64,000 nucleotides of DNA from assembly GCA_018389105.1 (NCBI GenBank), contig JACATO010001085.1, positions 186,001 to 250,000 of the forward strand, written 5' to 3'. A program made the translations under genes and the position numbers. Under the pieces are notes generated by a model. That model had not been told where the DNA came from. It did no database searches and saw nothing but the letters and a program-made list of their open reading frames with translations. Position 1 is the stretch's first letter, and each line of letters starts with the position of its first letter. Of the stretch, positions 1 through 12,931 are shown piece by piece. Origin of the DNA: Nautilus pompilius (Eukaryota; Mollusca; Cephalopoda; Nautilida; Nautilidae).

Positions 1-1284
1 CTTATAAACATTTTCCTTAATTTTTGCATTTTGTGGTAAAATGATGCTTCAGATTTTTTCCCTAATCTCTCTCACTGTTGTACGAAAGAGGCAAAACTGC
101 GTGCACAGCTAGTGTTGACAGATTATATATGAGTTTTTTATTATTTCGCTGTTGCTTTTACTCAGAATGTTTATAAGCTTTTAATGACAGGAAAAATGTC
201 TGGCTTCAACATAAAAATATTTCCATCATATTATACATATACTTCAGGCAGCCTTTCAGATAAATGTCAGACACCAGATATTTTATAAGGAGCAGTGTTC
301 TGGGTGGCCATGTTTTTTAGCTTGCTTCATCTTCTCACTGCTGGGAACTTCTAGCATTTCAGCAGGAGTCTGTTCTTTGTCATGATCTTGGAGAAAACTA
401 TATAAACATCTGCCATTCTGTACAGGAGTACAATCAGTTGTGGCCTCTTCTATACTAGGAATTTACGAGGTGTTTGATATTTTTTTTGCTGTTGCCACTT
501 TTTTTTTTTTAGTTGCCATTGATGGCTTAGATGCTTGAATTGCCATAATAGAGGTTCCTAAAATTTTGGACACTACTATCAATTTTGGCTTCACTAAGAT
601 TTGGGTAACATTTAATTAAGCAACTTAACACTATTGTACTTGATATCTTTCAGCTTTAATTAGATGGGCTTTTTTGAAATGATATTAAGATGGAGTTCAG
701 TAGTTCTGTGTTGGCTAATGGCATATTTCCCTTACCTGTTACCAATTTTTGATTTCTGAAATTGACTTTTTTTTTTTCTGTTTACTTTTACAAATCTTAA
801 AGACAAACAACTCATTTAGGAAAATTATGGTTCATTAAAATTAAAACAAAAAAACCTCAAATTCATTTTTAGATCACTTGAATTTAGAAAACAAGACAAG
901 GAAAAAACTTCATTTAACCCTGATGACTGATGTAAAAGTTCTCATTAATTTCCTCCCCCTTGATATCCGATGTTACATTTCTATTTTTAATCTGGAAACT
1001 GTAGAATATTGTTTATCACTTGATGAACTTCTTGAATTGTCCATGAACTGTTCAAGAATCTTTATGAATAAATGATCTGTGGATTTATGAGATAAATCTA
1101 TTTAAATTGAGTCATCATTAGTTTTGAATTATTTGTAGCCTTTTTATGGACCTTAAATGGAACATTTGTCAAAGTTGACATTTTGTAATAGTTAATCAAT
1201 TATTGAACAGCAGTTTTATGTTAATATTTGAAAAAAAATCTAAGAATAGTAGTTGAAATTTTAAAATATGTGTGTGTAAACTGC

Positions 1285-1470
1285 TCTGGTGGGTAAACTA
1301 CTGAATTCCTAAGGTCAAGAAGGGCCCGAGTCATGCTCTTACCTTCCTTGGTGGGGTTTCATCTTGCTCCTCTCCACCAGCTCGCTGTGTGGGTTTCCTC
1401 TGGTTTCTTTCCAGATCTAAAATTGAAGAGTTCCTAGTAAGGACATCTGCTAGTTATCCCCCCCTCCCAC
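1285..1470 (+). repeat. tRNA-SINE body fragment
   Basis: This carries the body typical of the SINE family repeated in this window: a 'ggtttcatcttgctcctctccaccag' type block, then a 'tgtgtgggtttcctctgg' block, then 'agatctaaaattgaagagtt'. The same blocks recur in the same order near 7.8, 14.2, 16.3, 24.4, 55.3 and 58.3 kb, and inverted near 39.2 kb. The tRNA-like head is only faintly visible upstream, so this copy is old or truncated. Confidence 0.55.
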
Positions 1471-3242
1471 CACTGTGAAATATTGGTGCAAAGCACATAA
1501 TCCCTCATCTCATAACACAGATAGGGTCACATATCTCTCTACTTGGGATATTCAAATACAACTCGGTTGAAATGCATCGTCATAATGGTATCTGACCAGG
1601 TTTCATTTGACCGTTCAAAGTATGTAGCACCTTAGTCTGACTAACAGAATTGAGCTGCTGAGATTAACAAGTACTTTAAACTAGACAAAAATAGCCATCT
1701 TGTGTATAGTGAGCTAACTTTTAGTTCACTCAGGAATAGAGCAGTGGGATCAGATTATTTTGTTGCTAAGTGCTCATACTGGTATTTGTTTTGTTTTTTT
1801 CTTTCTTTAAATAGTTAATGAATAACCACAGCCCTTGAAATGCTATTTTACCAAGAGAGTTTTTGATTCTAAAGTTCTCTGATAGTTCAAACACTGTACT
1901 TCTAAGCCCTTTTCTTGGTTGTACTTTACTGGATGGACCATTAAGAAGATTCACTTGACATCTGACCTTTGCAGAGGTTTTCTCTGCAAGTCAGTTATTT
2001 ATGGTCAGTCACTTGAGAAACAATAATGAAGCTAAAGCTTTTCAAGGGGAAAATATTGTTACAGGGCAATTAGAAGATTTTCTAACCATTGGCATTTTTA
2101 ATTGCAACCATTATATTTTTTTGCTTTTTTGAGCACTATATATTTACCCTTTTATCATAATGAATATCTCATTTCTTTTCCTTTCACTTTTCAAAGTGTT
2201 AATTTTTTTTCATTTATATTTTTAGTCCACATACATGCAGGGACGGGTGTTTTTGTAATTGTTTTTTTGGTTGAGATTTCCTGTATCTGTGTATGAGAAG
2301 GCTGAATACCAGCAACTTCAGTCTAATATGCAATGGGAGAAAACTGGAGTACTCTGGAGAAACTTTCACAGAATGAGCTGGTACATACACAAGCACACTA
2401 CAACATTCTAATGTTTCTATTAACATGATCACTCATTTTATCCTATGGGAAAATTCAGCAATAGAATTTTAGAAATGTTTGTATATTTTCCTGCAGGAAG
2501 TAAAACAAGATGGAGGAGATACAAGTAAGCAGGTTTATGAAGACATTCATGGGTGCTGAAATCGTTTGCCCAAACTTTATGCGGATCAGTAGAACAACCA
2601 GATCTACTTTGATGATTGCTTAAGTTAAAAGTGAGAAAATAAATTCAAAGAGATGGATAATTGTTAACTAAGAAAAAATATTATGTAATAGAAAAAATAA
2701 AAATAATTACAATATAGGTAATAACTATAAGAAAAACAGGACAATTAAAAATGGGGGGGAGACTAAATACAGTGGAAAATATTGAACTGTCAAAAAGTCA
2801 TTGAGTAATAGCTTATGGTGTAGGTAGCTCTTTGGTGTCTTAAAATACAAAATGTCAAAAGTAGACAATTTATTTTAAAATGCCAAAATATTTGTTTTAT
2901 TAAGAAATTGAGAGGAGTGGTTAAACCCTAATTTTCTAAAATCTTCCATTGAGAAACTCTGCAGGAACAGAATTACACACATGGCTATTGTATGTCAGGT
3001 AACCTTGCAATAAAGCAATATGTGATTGATACTTTGTAGGTCTTATGTATTCATATTTAACAAGTGACCTTAGATCTATTTGTATTTGAACAGCAGGCAT
3101 TTTTTCCTGACAAATTGCTTTATCTGACTTACACTATTGTATTTTCTTGATTTTTTTTCTTTTTTAAATACAGTAGTCTACTATAAGTTTTTCAACAAAC
3201 TTTTGTACACTAAGCAGTACATTTTAAACAAATTGTGAATAA

Positions 3243-3370
3243 AAACCATCAAGAGCCTGAGTTTAGATCCTAGTTGGGACTGACTTGGTTTGTTAAACCT
3301 CCCTGGCATGGTTTATTTTTGTTTGTTTTCACTAACTGGCCGTAAGTCTAAGCTCTCTCAGCAGGGTTGT
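3243..3370 (+). repeat. tRNA-SINE fragment
   Basis: A B-box-like segment (gagtttagatcctagttggg) is followed by 'gacttggtttgttaaacctccctggcatggttta'-like sequence, which closely follows the equivalent part of the better copy at 14105-14400. The downstream body fades out after about 3370. Confidence 0.5.
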
Positions 3371-4489
3371 TTCCCTCATAGGCATCGATGTATGGAAAAA
3401 AATGTATATATTGATGAGGTTAGGCAAAAAAAAATTAACCACTTAATGAAGCCAACAAGAAAAGAACTTTTTTTAAAATTGTGTAATAGATGTTAATTTC
3501 CAAAAAAAATTAAGAAATAACAGATAGAATTTACATGCGGTTTTCATTTTTGAATGATTTCTTATATCATAACTGTCCACTAGGCACACTGCTGTCTTGA
3601 TGTGCACATTGCGATGGGAACAATGTTTCTCAGTGGTGGTTCTCTGTGTATATGCAATGTCCTCTGTCTGTCAGGATTAGAATACAGTTTATATTTTCTT
3701 CACTACTTTGTTTGAAAGGAGAGAGATTCTGCTTGTTTGACATTTGTGAAATGCATGCAACCAAAATTTGCTTTGTTAGCAAAAATAGTACTTTCAGTAT
3801 TTACAGGAGATCTCATAGTCAAGGGGCTTAATTGCTATACTTCTGTCAGGTCAAAAACCAAAAAGAAAAAATGCAGAAGAAACAAGAGAAAATTTGCCAT
3901 CAAGGAACTCTGAATTATATCTCAAAACTGGAAGTCATCCAGCAATAAAAAGGAGAAGGTTAACATACATATGTCATGTTGAAAATAACTTGATAAATCT
4001 TAAAATCATTTTCCAAAATAGCTTTTTTTATTTTAAGCTAAGTGACTTTAAATATGTTTAGGAGTATAAATACTTATAATTTTAAATTTAAGGCTAAAAG
4101 GGTTAATTTAAACACTATACCTTTGCACATTTTATTTGGGAAAGATTGAGAAATTGATTTATTCATTTCTGAAGTTAATTGTAGTTTCAATTTTAATAAC
4201 TTTGCTTTTGAATTGAATTTAAACATGTCATATATAATATATACTGATATTGAGTATTACAAACAAACTATATGAAAACATGACTATTTGGCTTTTCAAC
4301 ACTTTATTGTTATATCAGAACATGTAAACCAATAATTGTTGTGTTGTTATCACTTCAAGATTTTTAAAAATCAAAATAGCCACTTTTCATAGGAATATCT
4401 GTTGCACATATTTTGAGCATCCTGTTTGGCAACTTTTCAAAATATTGTCTTATAAGTAATCCAGTCTGGATTTAGTATTGTGGTGGCCC

Positions 4490-5480
4490 TGGTGCAGCAC
4501 CATTTGCACCATAGTATATCCATCCCTGAAGTAACCCCAGTTTCTCTTTGCAAGTAGTTTTACAGCTGACTGACACTGCTTGGACCCTTTTCCTTGACTC
4601 TTCGATCTAGTTCATCTCACATGTTCATTGGGGCTCAGATATAAAGATTGAGGGACCAAATCATGGTTTTGTAAAAAGGCCTTCTGATTATTTTCTCTCT
4701 TGTGTATTAAGTTTAGCAGTGTGTTTCAGATCATTATCTTGTCGCAGTACAAACCCATCACCTATCATCAATGTCCTGATGGAAATGCATGGCATTGCAG
4801 AACATTGTGATCTCTCTCTTTTTTGTGAGAATTCCATTAATGTGTATCAAGTCACTAGTCAAATAACCAACGAAACATACTTTCACATTTTCACCATAGT
4901 GCTAAACCATAGGGCAGACCCAGCTTTCTTTGTACTTTTCTCCAAATTTTCTTCTAGCATAATGTTATCACTAAGAACCAAATATTTCAAACCTGCTCCC
5001 ATCCAAGCACAATTCATTGTTCCAAAGTAGAGTCCTGATCTTTTTTTTGCCAGTCAACTTGCTTTTTCTTTTTTTCTAGCTGTTACTCAGCCAGTCTTTT
5101 GGTGATGCAGGTGGAGGTATCACTGTTGCAGAGGAATTGTGGTCAGAAGTTAATTGACTATTTGTCAATGAAGGGTCGCTCTAGACTTTCAAACCAGCAA
5201 CCTATCTTCCTATCTTTGGTTTTCTCTTTCTTCCTTAGCCCTCTAAATTTATGGCTGAGCCAGTATTTCATTCTATAAATGGCTGTTCACATACCACTCT
5301 GTAAATTCATCTTTCTCCACAATTTTCCCAATGGGAGTAACCAGCTTCATGAAGGACAAGAAGGGATGACGTTTTTTTCACAAAGAACTTAATATTCTAC
5401 TAAACAAATATGTAGCAGTCCTCAATAATGATATTCATCACCATTTATACACAAGCCTAGTATGAGCTAACAATTGTTTA
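4490..5480 (-). pseudogene. Tc1/mariner transposase relic
   Basis: Read on the minus strand, a degenerate transposase can be followed across several frames. The clearest segment, near 4700-4760, reads FVLRQDNDLKHTAKL, the DNDPKHTA-type motif around the second catalytic Asp of Tc1 transposases. It is preceded (higher coordinates) by a segment beginning GTMNCAWMGAG and one ending LEENLEKS, which are in the expected order. After the motif come an ISEPQ-like remnant of the SPDLNP region and a C-terminal tail. Stops and frameshifts are frequent, so the copy is dead. The ends and inverted repeats were not identified; bounds are approximate. Confidence 0.7.
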
Positions 5481-6529
5481 GATATTGTTAGTAGTAAGAA
5501 ACAATATCATACAAACATGATAACATCATGCTTTTAATATGAACTAAATTTATATCTTAGAGTAGTACTGTTCTGTGGCACCAATGAGATATCTCATCTT
5601 TACTCTTGATCATACAGCTCCTTCCAAGATGGTGCATTATTTAAGCGAATGAACCTAGAACCATACTGACCTGATGGGACCATAATTACGCAGAAAGCTT
5701 GAAGTGATGGCAAGGTGTTGCAATTAATGGTTTATATGTTTTGATGCATTGTTCATCTGATTTTTTATATTATTTTTCACTGACATAATGCATTTTCATT
5801 AACAATAACATGTTGAGAGAGCAGATAACAGTGCTTTTGTATGATAGGCTTATAATTTTTAATTCCAGAGTATGTATAATAATAAATGGCTGCGCAAGGA
5901 GACCCACTTGTCTCCCACATTTATACATAGCAGATTGTGGTTTGTAGATCAGCTTGGTTTTGTATTTGCCATAACTAGGCACTAAGGGAACTGTATGTTT
6001 TAGGGTACAGTGAGCAGGAAACTAAACATGACCCTTTATAAAGCTGTGTTGAACTTTGTGTGTTCCAAGCAGGATGTTATAAGCAGGGTCAGTATGGAGG
6101 ATCTATTAACACCAGACCTGGAGAAATGTTTTCATTCAAAGATATGTCCTCCTGTCAAGAGCAAGTCAGACAGGGACATTTATTATGAACGGCCTCCCCC
6201 CATTGCTTATGTAGTTAATAGGCTTGCTGTGATATTTCAAAGGCTGCTTGTAACAAGAGCTGGAATTTATTAGGTTGCTTGTATGCTTTAATTAAAGTTG
6301 TTAATACTTTTTCTGCTAAGAAAAAGAAAATAATTACAAGTATTTAATGGCTTCATGTTTTAAATATGCTGTTGATTACCATACAGGGCCAGGGCCAGAT
6401 GTTATTTCATGTATCTTGAAGTTCTACTATTGATTAAGCAAATTGTCTAATTCCACAAGGGAGATGATCCTAGTGAAAGAGCATAGTGCTGCAGTTGTCC
6501 ACTAAAATGTGTCACAAGGGGCCTAGCAC

Positions 6530-6705
6530 TTCTGTCTTTGGCAGGAGATTGGAAAGCAGCCCCAAGGAAACCCAGGCAGTCAGCTGATGAAGACCAGGCG
6601 AGGAAAGTATGCCAAACAAAGTTGTTCTTGACCAGAGCTTGAACTCAGGCCATTAACTTAGTAGTCCAGAAGGCTAACCACTGGACCACTGCTCCGCCAG
6701 TTAAC
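6530..6705 (-). repeat. tRNA-derived SINE, inverted copy
   Basis: On the minus strand the sequence near 6703-6640 reads as a tRNA-like head: an A-box-like 'gtggtccagtggttagcc', an anticodon-arm-like stretch ('ttctggactac') and a B-box-like 'gagttcaagctctgg'. This RNA polymerase III promoter layout marks it as a tRNA-derived SINE. The body downstream (lower coordinates, to about 6530) matches the other copies only loosely. Confidence 0.6.
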
Positions 6706-7734
6706 CAAGCGATGACTGTAAAGATGAAATAATAGAATACAAGAATAATTCAGTACATCCACTTGAATTTAACTGTAATGAAAAGCAAGATTTTTTTAAC
6801 AAAAACACGGATGAATTAACTTGTTTTTCAAATAAGAAACAAAACACCAACTGCACTTTTTAAACATGTTTTTGTAAAATACTATTTGATTTAAAATTGA
6901 TAAAATAGTTTTGATTATATGCAATTATAAGTGCAAAGAAAAAAGAATAATGAAGATATTTGAAAGTACTGAGGAAATCTTTTAATTTCAATCTCTGCTT
7001 AATGACAGACATTTTTATAAAGAATTTATCACTAATACATAAAATTTGTTTATGGAAGAAAATAATTTTTGAATGTACTCTGCACATTCTTATTTTTTCA
7101 AATCAAAGATACCTAAATGTTTTAATTATTTCTATTAAATAATAGAAATATAGCCCTTTTATGGGAACCATTTGTTTATTTTTAGAATAAGATCTTTTAT
7201 TGTATATTACACATTTGTGATTAACTAAATGGAATCATCTGTTCTTCAGTCTTGTTAATTTGAGTTCATACATGGGAACATTGAGCGAGGGGCTTTAGTG
7301 AATGCTGGCAGAAAATCATCGTTCTACTACTATAATGCTTTCCTATCTTTAATCTAGTCATTCACTTACAATGTTCAGCCATTAATAATCTAATTTTTGT
7401 TATTTTTATTTATGATAAAGAATTAAATAAAAACGATAAACAGGGATAATTCAAATTGAACATTAAAAAATAAATTGTTTTTAATTCCATAATCTTTTAC
7501 TGCCTCCTAGCACATTATATTGCATACTTTAGGTATAGTAGAACAGGATATGCCCCCCTTCTCTCTCTCTCTCCTGCTTGGCAAGGGAAGTACAGTTTTA
7601 AATTGTTTATTTTAAACCTTTTTTGAAGGACCTAGAAAGTTGATTAATCCATTAAATTTGTTTCTTCTTTTTCTACATAACAATAATAATGGTTGCCTCA
7701 CATAATTGAAGATGGCCATTCACAAATTACATTT

Positions 7735-7990
7735 GAACATCTGGGTGCATAAGTTTAGTTTGTTATGGCTGAGGCCCTGAGTTCAAATCTCTGGCCTGGT
7801 TTCTTGCTTTTCTTCTAGAGCTGGTTGAATAGATTTCTCCCAGGTGCTTGGGTTTCCTCCCACATCTAAAAATTGGGTTTTTCCAGGTACTTCTAGTGGA
7901 GTGCACACATCAGAGTTACACCTCCTAAAAGTGTTGTTGCTATACAGACAGTAGCTCCTACACTAATAACATTCTAGCCCCTGTATCATG
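7735..7990 (+). repeat. tRNA-derived SINE copy
   Basis: B-box-like 'tgagttcaaatctctggcc' at about 7780 is followed by a degenerate version of the family body, including 'gcttgggtttcctcccacat' then 'ctaaaaattgggttttt' around 7848-7885. The 3' part ends in 'ctcctacactaataacattctagcccctgta', which resembles the tail of the copy at 16190-16510. Confidence 0.6.
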
Positions 7991-9994
7991 TTTATATACA
8001 TTTCTGATTTGCGATTTCATTTTTTTTATTTATGAAACTTATTTAAAATTACAAAAAAGAAGAAAAAATAGATATCTATAAAAAACTAATTTTACTTTGG
8101 CTTTAAGATGTGGAGAGGACTTATGCAGCTGCAAGAGAAAAATCAATTCATGCATCTTGCTGTTGCTGATTTTGTTTTTAAATTGGAAAAAAAGAAGATT
8201 TTGTTGTTTTAGGGTGGCTCAGTACTTGAGGAAATGAAAGCCAAACATTTCATCTTTGCCTACAGTTGCTTTCAATTTCAGATTGTCCAACATTAGGTTT
8301 GTGAGGACTGAAAAGGAGTGATGGGCAAATTTTCTCCCTACCGGTGCCATTGGTGTACACTAACAAAACCAACCGTAAATATGACTAGTAGCTATCTCAT
8401 TACCAGTTGTAGCAGCAGATAAGACAGATTTCTTATAGAAAATAGACTTACCAATGAAATGTTGGGATGCTGACAGAAACACAAGGCAGTATAACGAAAA
8501 GTGTCTCTATCCACCATCAGAGGGGACTTTATTATAATAAGTATCAGCTAATGTACTAGCAGTATCTAAAATATTAAATTAGTGAAAACTGAAATAAAAA
8601 TTACTCTGAAGAAAAATCAATTTAAACTTCTGTTTATAGTTCCAACATTTGACTGTTAATTTGTGTTGCTTTTTTCAGTCTTTTAATAGTTCACTAACAA
8701 TAGTTAATTAGTTATGAAGTCATCCATGATGTCTTTATCTTAAGTTAGTCAATATGGATGCTTCTAGACGAATAGTTCACACGTATGGGCTTCCTATTAT
8801 ATGATTTAGAAAATAGTTTGAAAAATTTTCTTTTTCAAAACTTTTTCTTACTGTTTTGTTAAATAACATCTAATGATATTTATAATGATTTATAGATGTA
8901 TTGTTTCAATTTCCTGAAAAGGACTAGATACAAAGAGTGTCTGTTGTATATGATGTTTATTTATTAGCCAAGTGGCTCTCTGCTTGTACACACCTGAAAT
9001 AATATGAGATGACAGTTTCTTAATAAAGCTACTGTTTATGTCCATAAATCAGAAGTTGTCACAGGTTAATTGGATGCTAGAGTATTTGGTCTAATGCTTG
9101 CTTTACCATGAACATCAGCTATTAAAACAATTGGCAGCAATTTAGTTTTATTAATTTTAGAGCTTAAGGGTTATCCTAAGTAGATGAGGTTTGATTTACA
9201 ATGGCAGACTTCCGTTTTAGAACCATCTGCTTTGTTCTTTGGATTTACTTCTGTGACTCATGAGTGTTAATAAGAGTTAGAATGTGTTTGTGTGGATGAG
9301 GGGATTTGTCAATGGATAAGCAGGTTCTGAGACAGTCCTTGACATCTTGTAGCAGTTGTTAACGTTGAATGAAAAAGAGTTGGTCAGGGTTGGACGTTTT
9401 AGTGTGGGTACAACACCTGGACAGGTGCTTTGTGGCAGGTGTTAAATGATGTGATTTGACTTGCTGATGTTTATATTTGAAACCAGAAACTGGAGACCAA
9501 ATCTGTGTAAGAAAGCCATCTGGAAACAAGAAGCCTTGTAAATATTGAATGCTAATGATTTCGAGGGACACGGAATATTTCATGCTGATAGAATAACAAA
9601 CAGTATTTGTTTTTAACAAAGTTGATTGTGGAAATGAATTTGTTAGAATATGTTTGTGGTATTTTTAAAGGTGACTGGATAAGCGATAAATGGTGATGTG
9701 TGTTATTGTACCATTTTCAATTTAAATTGCTGTAGATGGAGAAAAATGTGACTGCCAGCAAATGGCGAGGAGAGTTTGAGGACCGTTCTCTTTTGCTATG
9801 AGTGGTTTTGCTTGATAATAGAAAATAAACACACATGACCACTCTGTTCTACCCCAGGCCCCTCTTGTGTGAATATATTTCCATGAATAAAACTTGCTTT
9901 CCATCTGCCATGGTTTCTGGCAGCCATCAGAGAACAAATGTTATTATTTAAATGATTTTGTAGCCATGTCTAGAATATAACCGGTTAACTGGAC

Positions 9995-10090
9995 ATGAGA
10001 CTTGCAGAAGGGGGTTCACATACTGTATACCCTGAATGGTAAATGAGACTTGCAGAAGGGGGTTCACATACTGTATACCCTGAATGGTAA
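9995..10090. repeat. Perfect 48-bp tandem duplication
   Basis: Two identical, directly adjacent 48-bp units occupy 9995-10042 and 10043-10090. The unit begins atgagacttgcagaaggggg and ends ccctgaatggtaa. I compared the two copies base by base and saw no difference, so the duplication is recent. On the minus strand the unit is 16 codons long and lies inside a 62-codon open frame, giving a repeated peptide, but nothing else suggests that frame is a gene. Confidence 0.9.
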
Positions 10091-10559
10091 CGGTATTGTC
10101 AGCTTTTATCAGTCCCAGTAGTACAGTTTTTGACATTTTTAGTGACCTTTTACTTTGCCCTTTAAACTGATCAGAAGTTACTGATTACAGCTTTGTCTTT
10201 CACAATGTGGTGTCACTTGGGGTGTATGGTACTGCGGAACATCTCATAGGCCATGTCTTTGATTAAATTACAACATGTGCTTCACTGATTGAATTGGTTA
10301 ATTTTTAATTTGGTTATCTGAATGTTCTTAAAGTCAACTTTTCTAGATAGCATTCTTACAGACTGATGCTACTTAATTATTTATTTCTCTATTTTAAGTT
10401 GTTTTACATAACATTTGAGAACTTTAGGATTAACAGTTTTAATTAGGTAGAAATATATATATTTTTTTTTTATGGTGAAAGAACCTCCATTTTGTTCCAT
10501 AAATCATTTGGGTTGACTAAGTATTTTGTTTGTGTGTTGAGTGGGGGGGTTGTTGTATC

Positions 10560-11174
10560 AGATGCCTTATTTTATAATAGATATCATGGCATGATGCCTG
10601 TTATTAACGTCAGAACAGACCCCTCCCTCCCTTTTATAATGCCAACAATGCTTGATTATAATAAAGGTGAGGCAGAAGGTGATTTAAGGCCGAGGAACTT
10701 GCTTTGCAGGTTTGCTCTACACTGTGGGTGGGTGGGTGGGTGTGTGGCTAGTTGTCCCCAGCTCCCTATTAATGGCCATTCAATGGATAAGGACTGTTGG
10801 AGTGGAATCCCTGAAACGCCCACTGCTTGAAAGATAGTGGTGGAGTGAAATGAGGCTGCTCCCACCTGCCTTCGTCTTTGTTTCCCTCCATTTCAAGGAC
10901 AACTAGTTAGTTCCACCTTCTCCAGCAGAGTGTAATTAGCAAAATTAGGTCCACGATTTCAGCAAGTCATGTGATGCTCACTGTAATGCCATGCGCGCTA
11001 TTGTTATGGATGAGAGAAGCTCATTGAAGAGGCATTCATTATGTTTGTTTCTATGTCAGCAGCAGTGGCTGGTAACAACTGTGGGAGCAGGGTAACACCT
11101 TGTGCGGAGTATTAGGCAGGACTAGGCTAATGTTTACCTGCTCCGCTTATTGGTGCCCACGTTAAAAGACAGCC
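10560..11174 (+). promoter_or_regulatory. Possible promoter/5' UTR region of NSP-family gene
   Basis: This block is visibly less AT-rich than its surroundings, with a ggtgggtgggtggg run near 10727, a CpG-containing patch near 10991 (catgcgcgct) and another near 11104 (tgtgcggag). It ends at the candidate initiator ATG of the NSP-family gene at 11175, preceded by an in-frame TAA at 11163. Together these suggest a transcription start region and 5' UTR. No TATA box or defined start site can be assigned. Confidence 0.35.
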
Positions 11175-11251
11175 ATGTACGAGTGTTTGGATTATAATAA
11201 CTTGTTGCATCAGTCTCCAAATGACAAGAGAAATACCAATGATCTTTGCAG
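11175..11251 (+). CDS. BCAR3: Candidate first coding exon, NSP-family (BCAR3-like) adaptor
   Basis: An ATG at 11175 opens 25 codons (MYECLDYNNLLHQSP... ending NDLC) and stops at a strong donor, GCAG|gtaggt, leaving two bases (AG) of the next codon. An in-frame TAA lies 12 bases upstream, as expected for a true start with a 5' UTR. The phase-2 exit is exactly what the SAM exon at 18090 needs (it starts with one base, giving Arg). With this exon the CDS through 36399 totals 2601 nt, divisible by three. The peptide has no motif I recognise. The call rests on donor quality, phase match, upstream stop and local composition; transcript data are needed. The alternative start would be the ATG at 18124. 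Confidence 0.45.
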
Positions 11252-12526
11252 GTAGGTTGTTAAAAGTTTCATTGTAGTGCCCTTTATCAGTGGACTCTGT
11301 TAAAGATTTTCATCCGTCATGCATTTCTCAGAATTCCCTCCTAAAAAAAAAATACTCAAAACCACGCTCTCTCTCTCTACTCCCTTATATTTGTTTGCTT
11401 TTAAATAAGCAAAAAATTAAAGCCTTTAGTTTTGATAAAAAACTCTCCCCTTTTTTTAGATATGCAGTAATTATGTGATTATGGTATAAGGTTGAGTTGT
11501 TGCTATTTTAGTTACCTTAAATTTCAAAACTATTGTTTCTTTCTGTCCCACACTTAGTCACCTTTTTCGGCTTGTTTTGTCACATGAACAGACACAGACA
11601 CCGACCAGACATGCAGTATGTGACAAATCTGATTAAGGATCACTTAAACAGATATTTGTCCAAAGGTTTTGCTGGCCCACTTCTGAGTGGCGCAGCAAAA
11701 AGTTTATTTAAAGAAGAAAAAAACAAACAATACTTTTTTATAAAACTAAAAAGTCTTTTCAGCATTTGCAAAATTCTCTTTACTGGCATCAAATTTTAAC
11801 TTATAATTGAGAGAGGAAAGAAAATCATTCTTTCCAAATTCTCTTTCTTTCTTTTCTCTTTATAAATAATTTGTTTGCTCTGCGTGGAGAAACATTGTGT
11901 CAGTGGATAATCAGGACAAACAGGCAAGTTTCTGATTTTTGTATGTTTGGAGTCACTACAAAGATGGTTTCTTTATAAATCTAGGGTAAACTTACACAAT
12001 GACCTGCAAAACAGGGGGACTTTCTCTGGCTACCTATTTTGAGACTTACAAAGCTACTCTCAAATACATCAGTATGAATTTTTTTCTGTATTATCTAATT
12101 ATTGTTGATACAGTTTCGCTTTAATAATTCAGTTTTTTTTTTTTTTTAAGTTAGTTTAAAATTAAAACAATAGTTTAGAGTTTTGAGTGTGTGGATAGTT
12201 GACAAGAATTCTTGCAGATCTCTACTTAAAAAAAATATTAGGGTCATACATATAAATTGACTAAAGTGTGTGCATAATTTGATATAAAAAGAACAAACAA
12301 AAAACATTAATAATAGAATGTGAATGAATGAGATAAACTGCTGCTTGTAGTGATAATTATTTGCTAAAAAACTAGTTTAAAAATTATATTGGCAAGGATT
12401 TTTTTTTCCTTTCCCTTGGGCTTGTTTTTACTTGTCTTGTGACAAACTAAACCAGCCTCAGTACATGTGTACACATTATGATAATTGAAGAGAGATCTCA
12501 TAGGTTCTTATCAAATGTTTAATCTG

Positions 12527-12542
12527 CTCTCTCTCTCTCTCT
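12527..12542. repeat. (CT)n microsatellite
   Basis: About eight uninterrupted CT units; a shorter CT run lies near 11368-11380 and another near 7560-7573. Confidence 0.9.
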
Positions 12543-12897
12543 TTTGCATACTTAACAGTTTTACATACTTTAAATGGTGTTTCTACAAAAAATTCTTCAA
12601 ATATCTGTACATCAGTTAAAATCTTTGTAGATGGCCTTTAAACCTACCGAGTAAACACATGGATAACTTGCATTAAAAGAAATGAAACTGACCACTAGTA
12701 AGTGAACAGAATTTATTCTTGCATTCCTATTTTTACCAACATTGATTGATTTATTTAACTAAGTGTCCTTTAGTTCCATTTTATTTTAAAATAATAAATA
12801 CATTAATTAAACAAATTCTAATAACCCTCTATTATATTTTGCATGTCTGCACATTGATTGTGAGGGTCAGGAGTAAGCAGACCCGTTTGATGGGATC

Positions 12898-12899
12898 AA

Positions 12900-12930
<31 letters not shown>

Positions 12931-12931
12931 T
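12898..12931. repeat. (AAT)n microsatellite
   Basis: About eleven uninterrupted ATA/AAT units, followed by a gagagagag/ggggg patch at 12943-12960. Confidence 0.95.

Larger units (their letters stand above)
1..4480. other. Gene-free AT-rich stretch
   Basis: I see no coding exon here. Open frames are short (at most about 70 codons), have no recognisable motif and are interrupted on all strands. The stretch holds two SINE fragments (near 1285-1470 and 3243-3370), several T- and A-runs, and otherwise plain AT-rich sequence. It could be intergenic DNA or a long 5' intron of the NSP-family gene if that gene has upstream non-coding exons. Confidence 0.6.
5481..10490. other. No recognisable gene
   Basis: Anonymous AT-rich DNA. 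The longest open frame, 6010-6273 (+, 87 codons), has no known motif and no clear splice context, so I do not call it. Two SINE copies (6530-6705 minus, 7735-7990 plus) and a 48-bp tandem duplication (9995-10090) are listed separately. Confidence 0.55.

Noticed and set aside
4719..5030. 103-codon plus-strand open frame
   Set aside because: Antisense shadow of the Tc1 transposase relic on the minus strand.
5590..5720. Possible second transposase fragment (QDGA-like) next to the Tc1 relic
   Set aside because: A single four-residue match with no neighbouring motif.
10492..10830. 112-codon plus-strand open frame in the GC-richer block
   Set aside because: No motif; the frame arises from low stop density in a less AT-rich patch.
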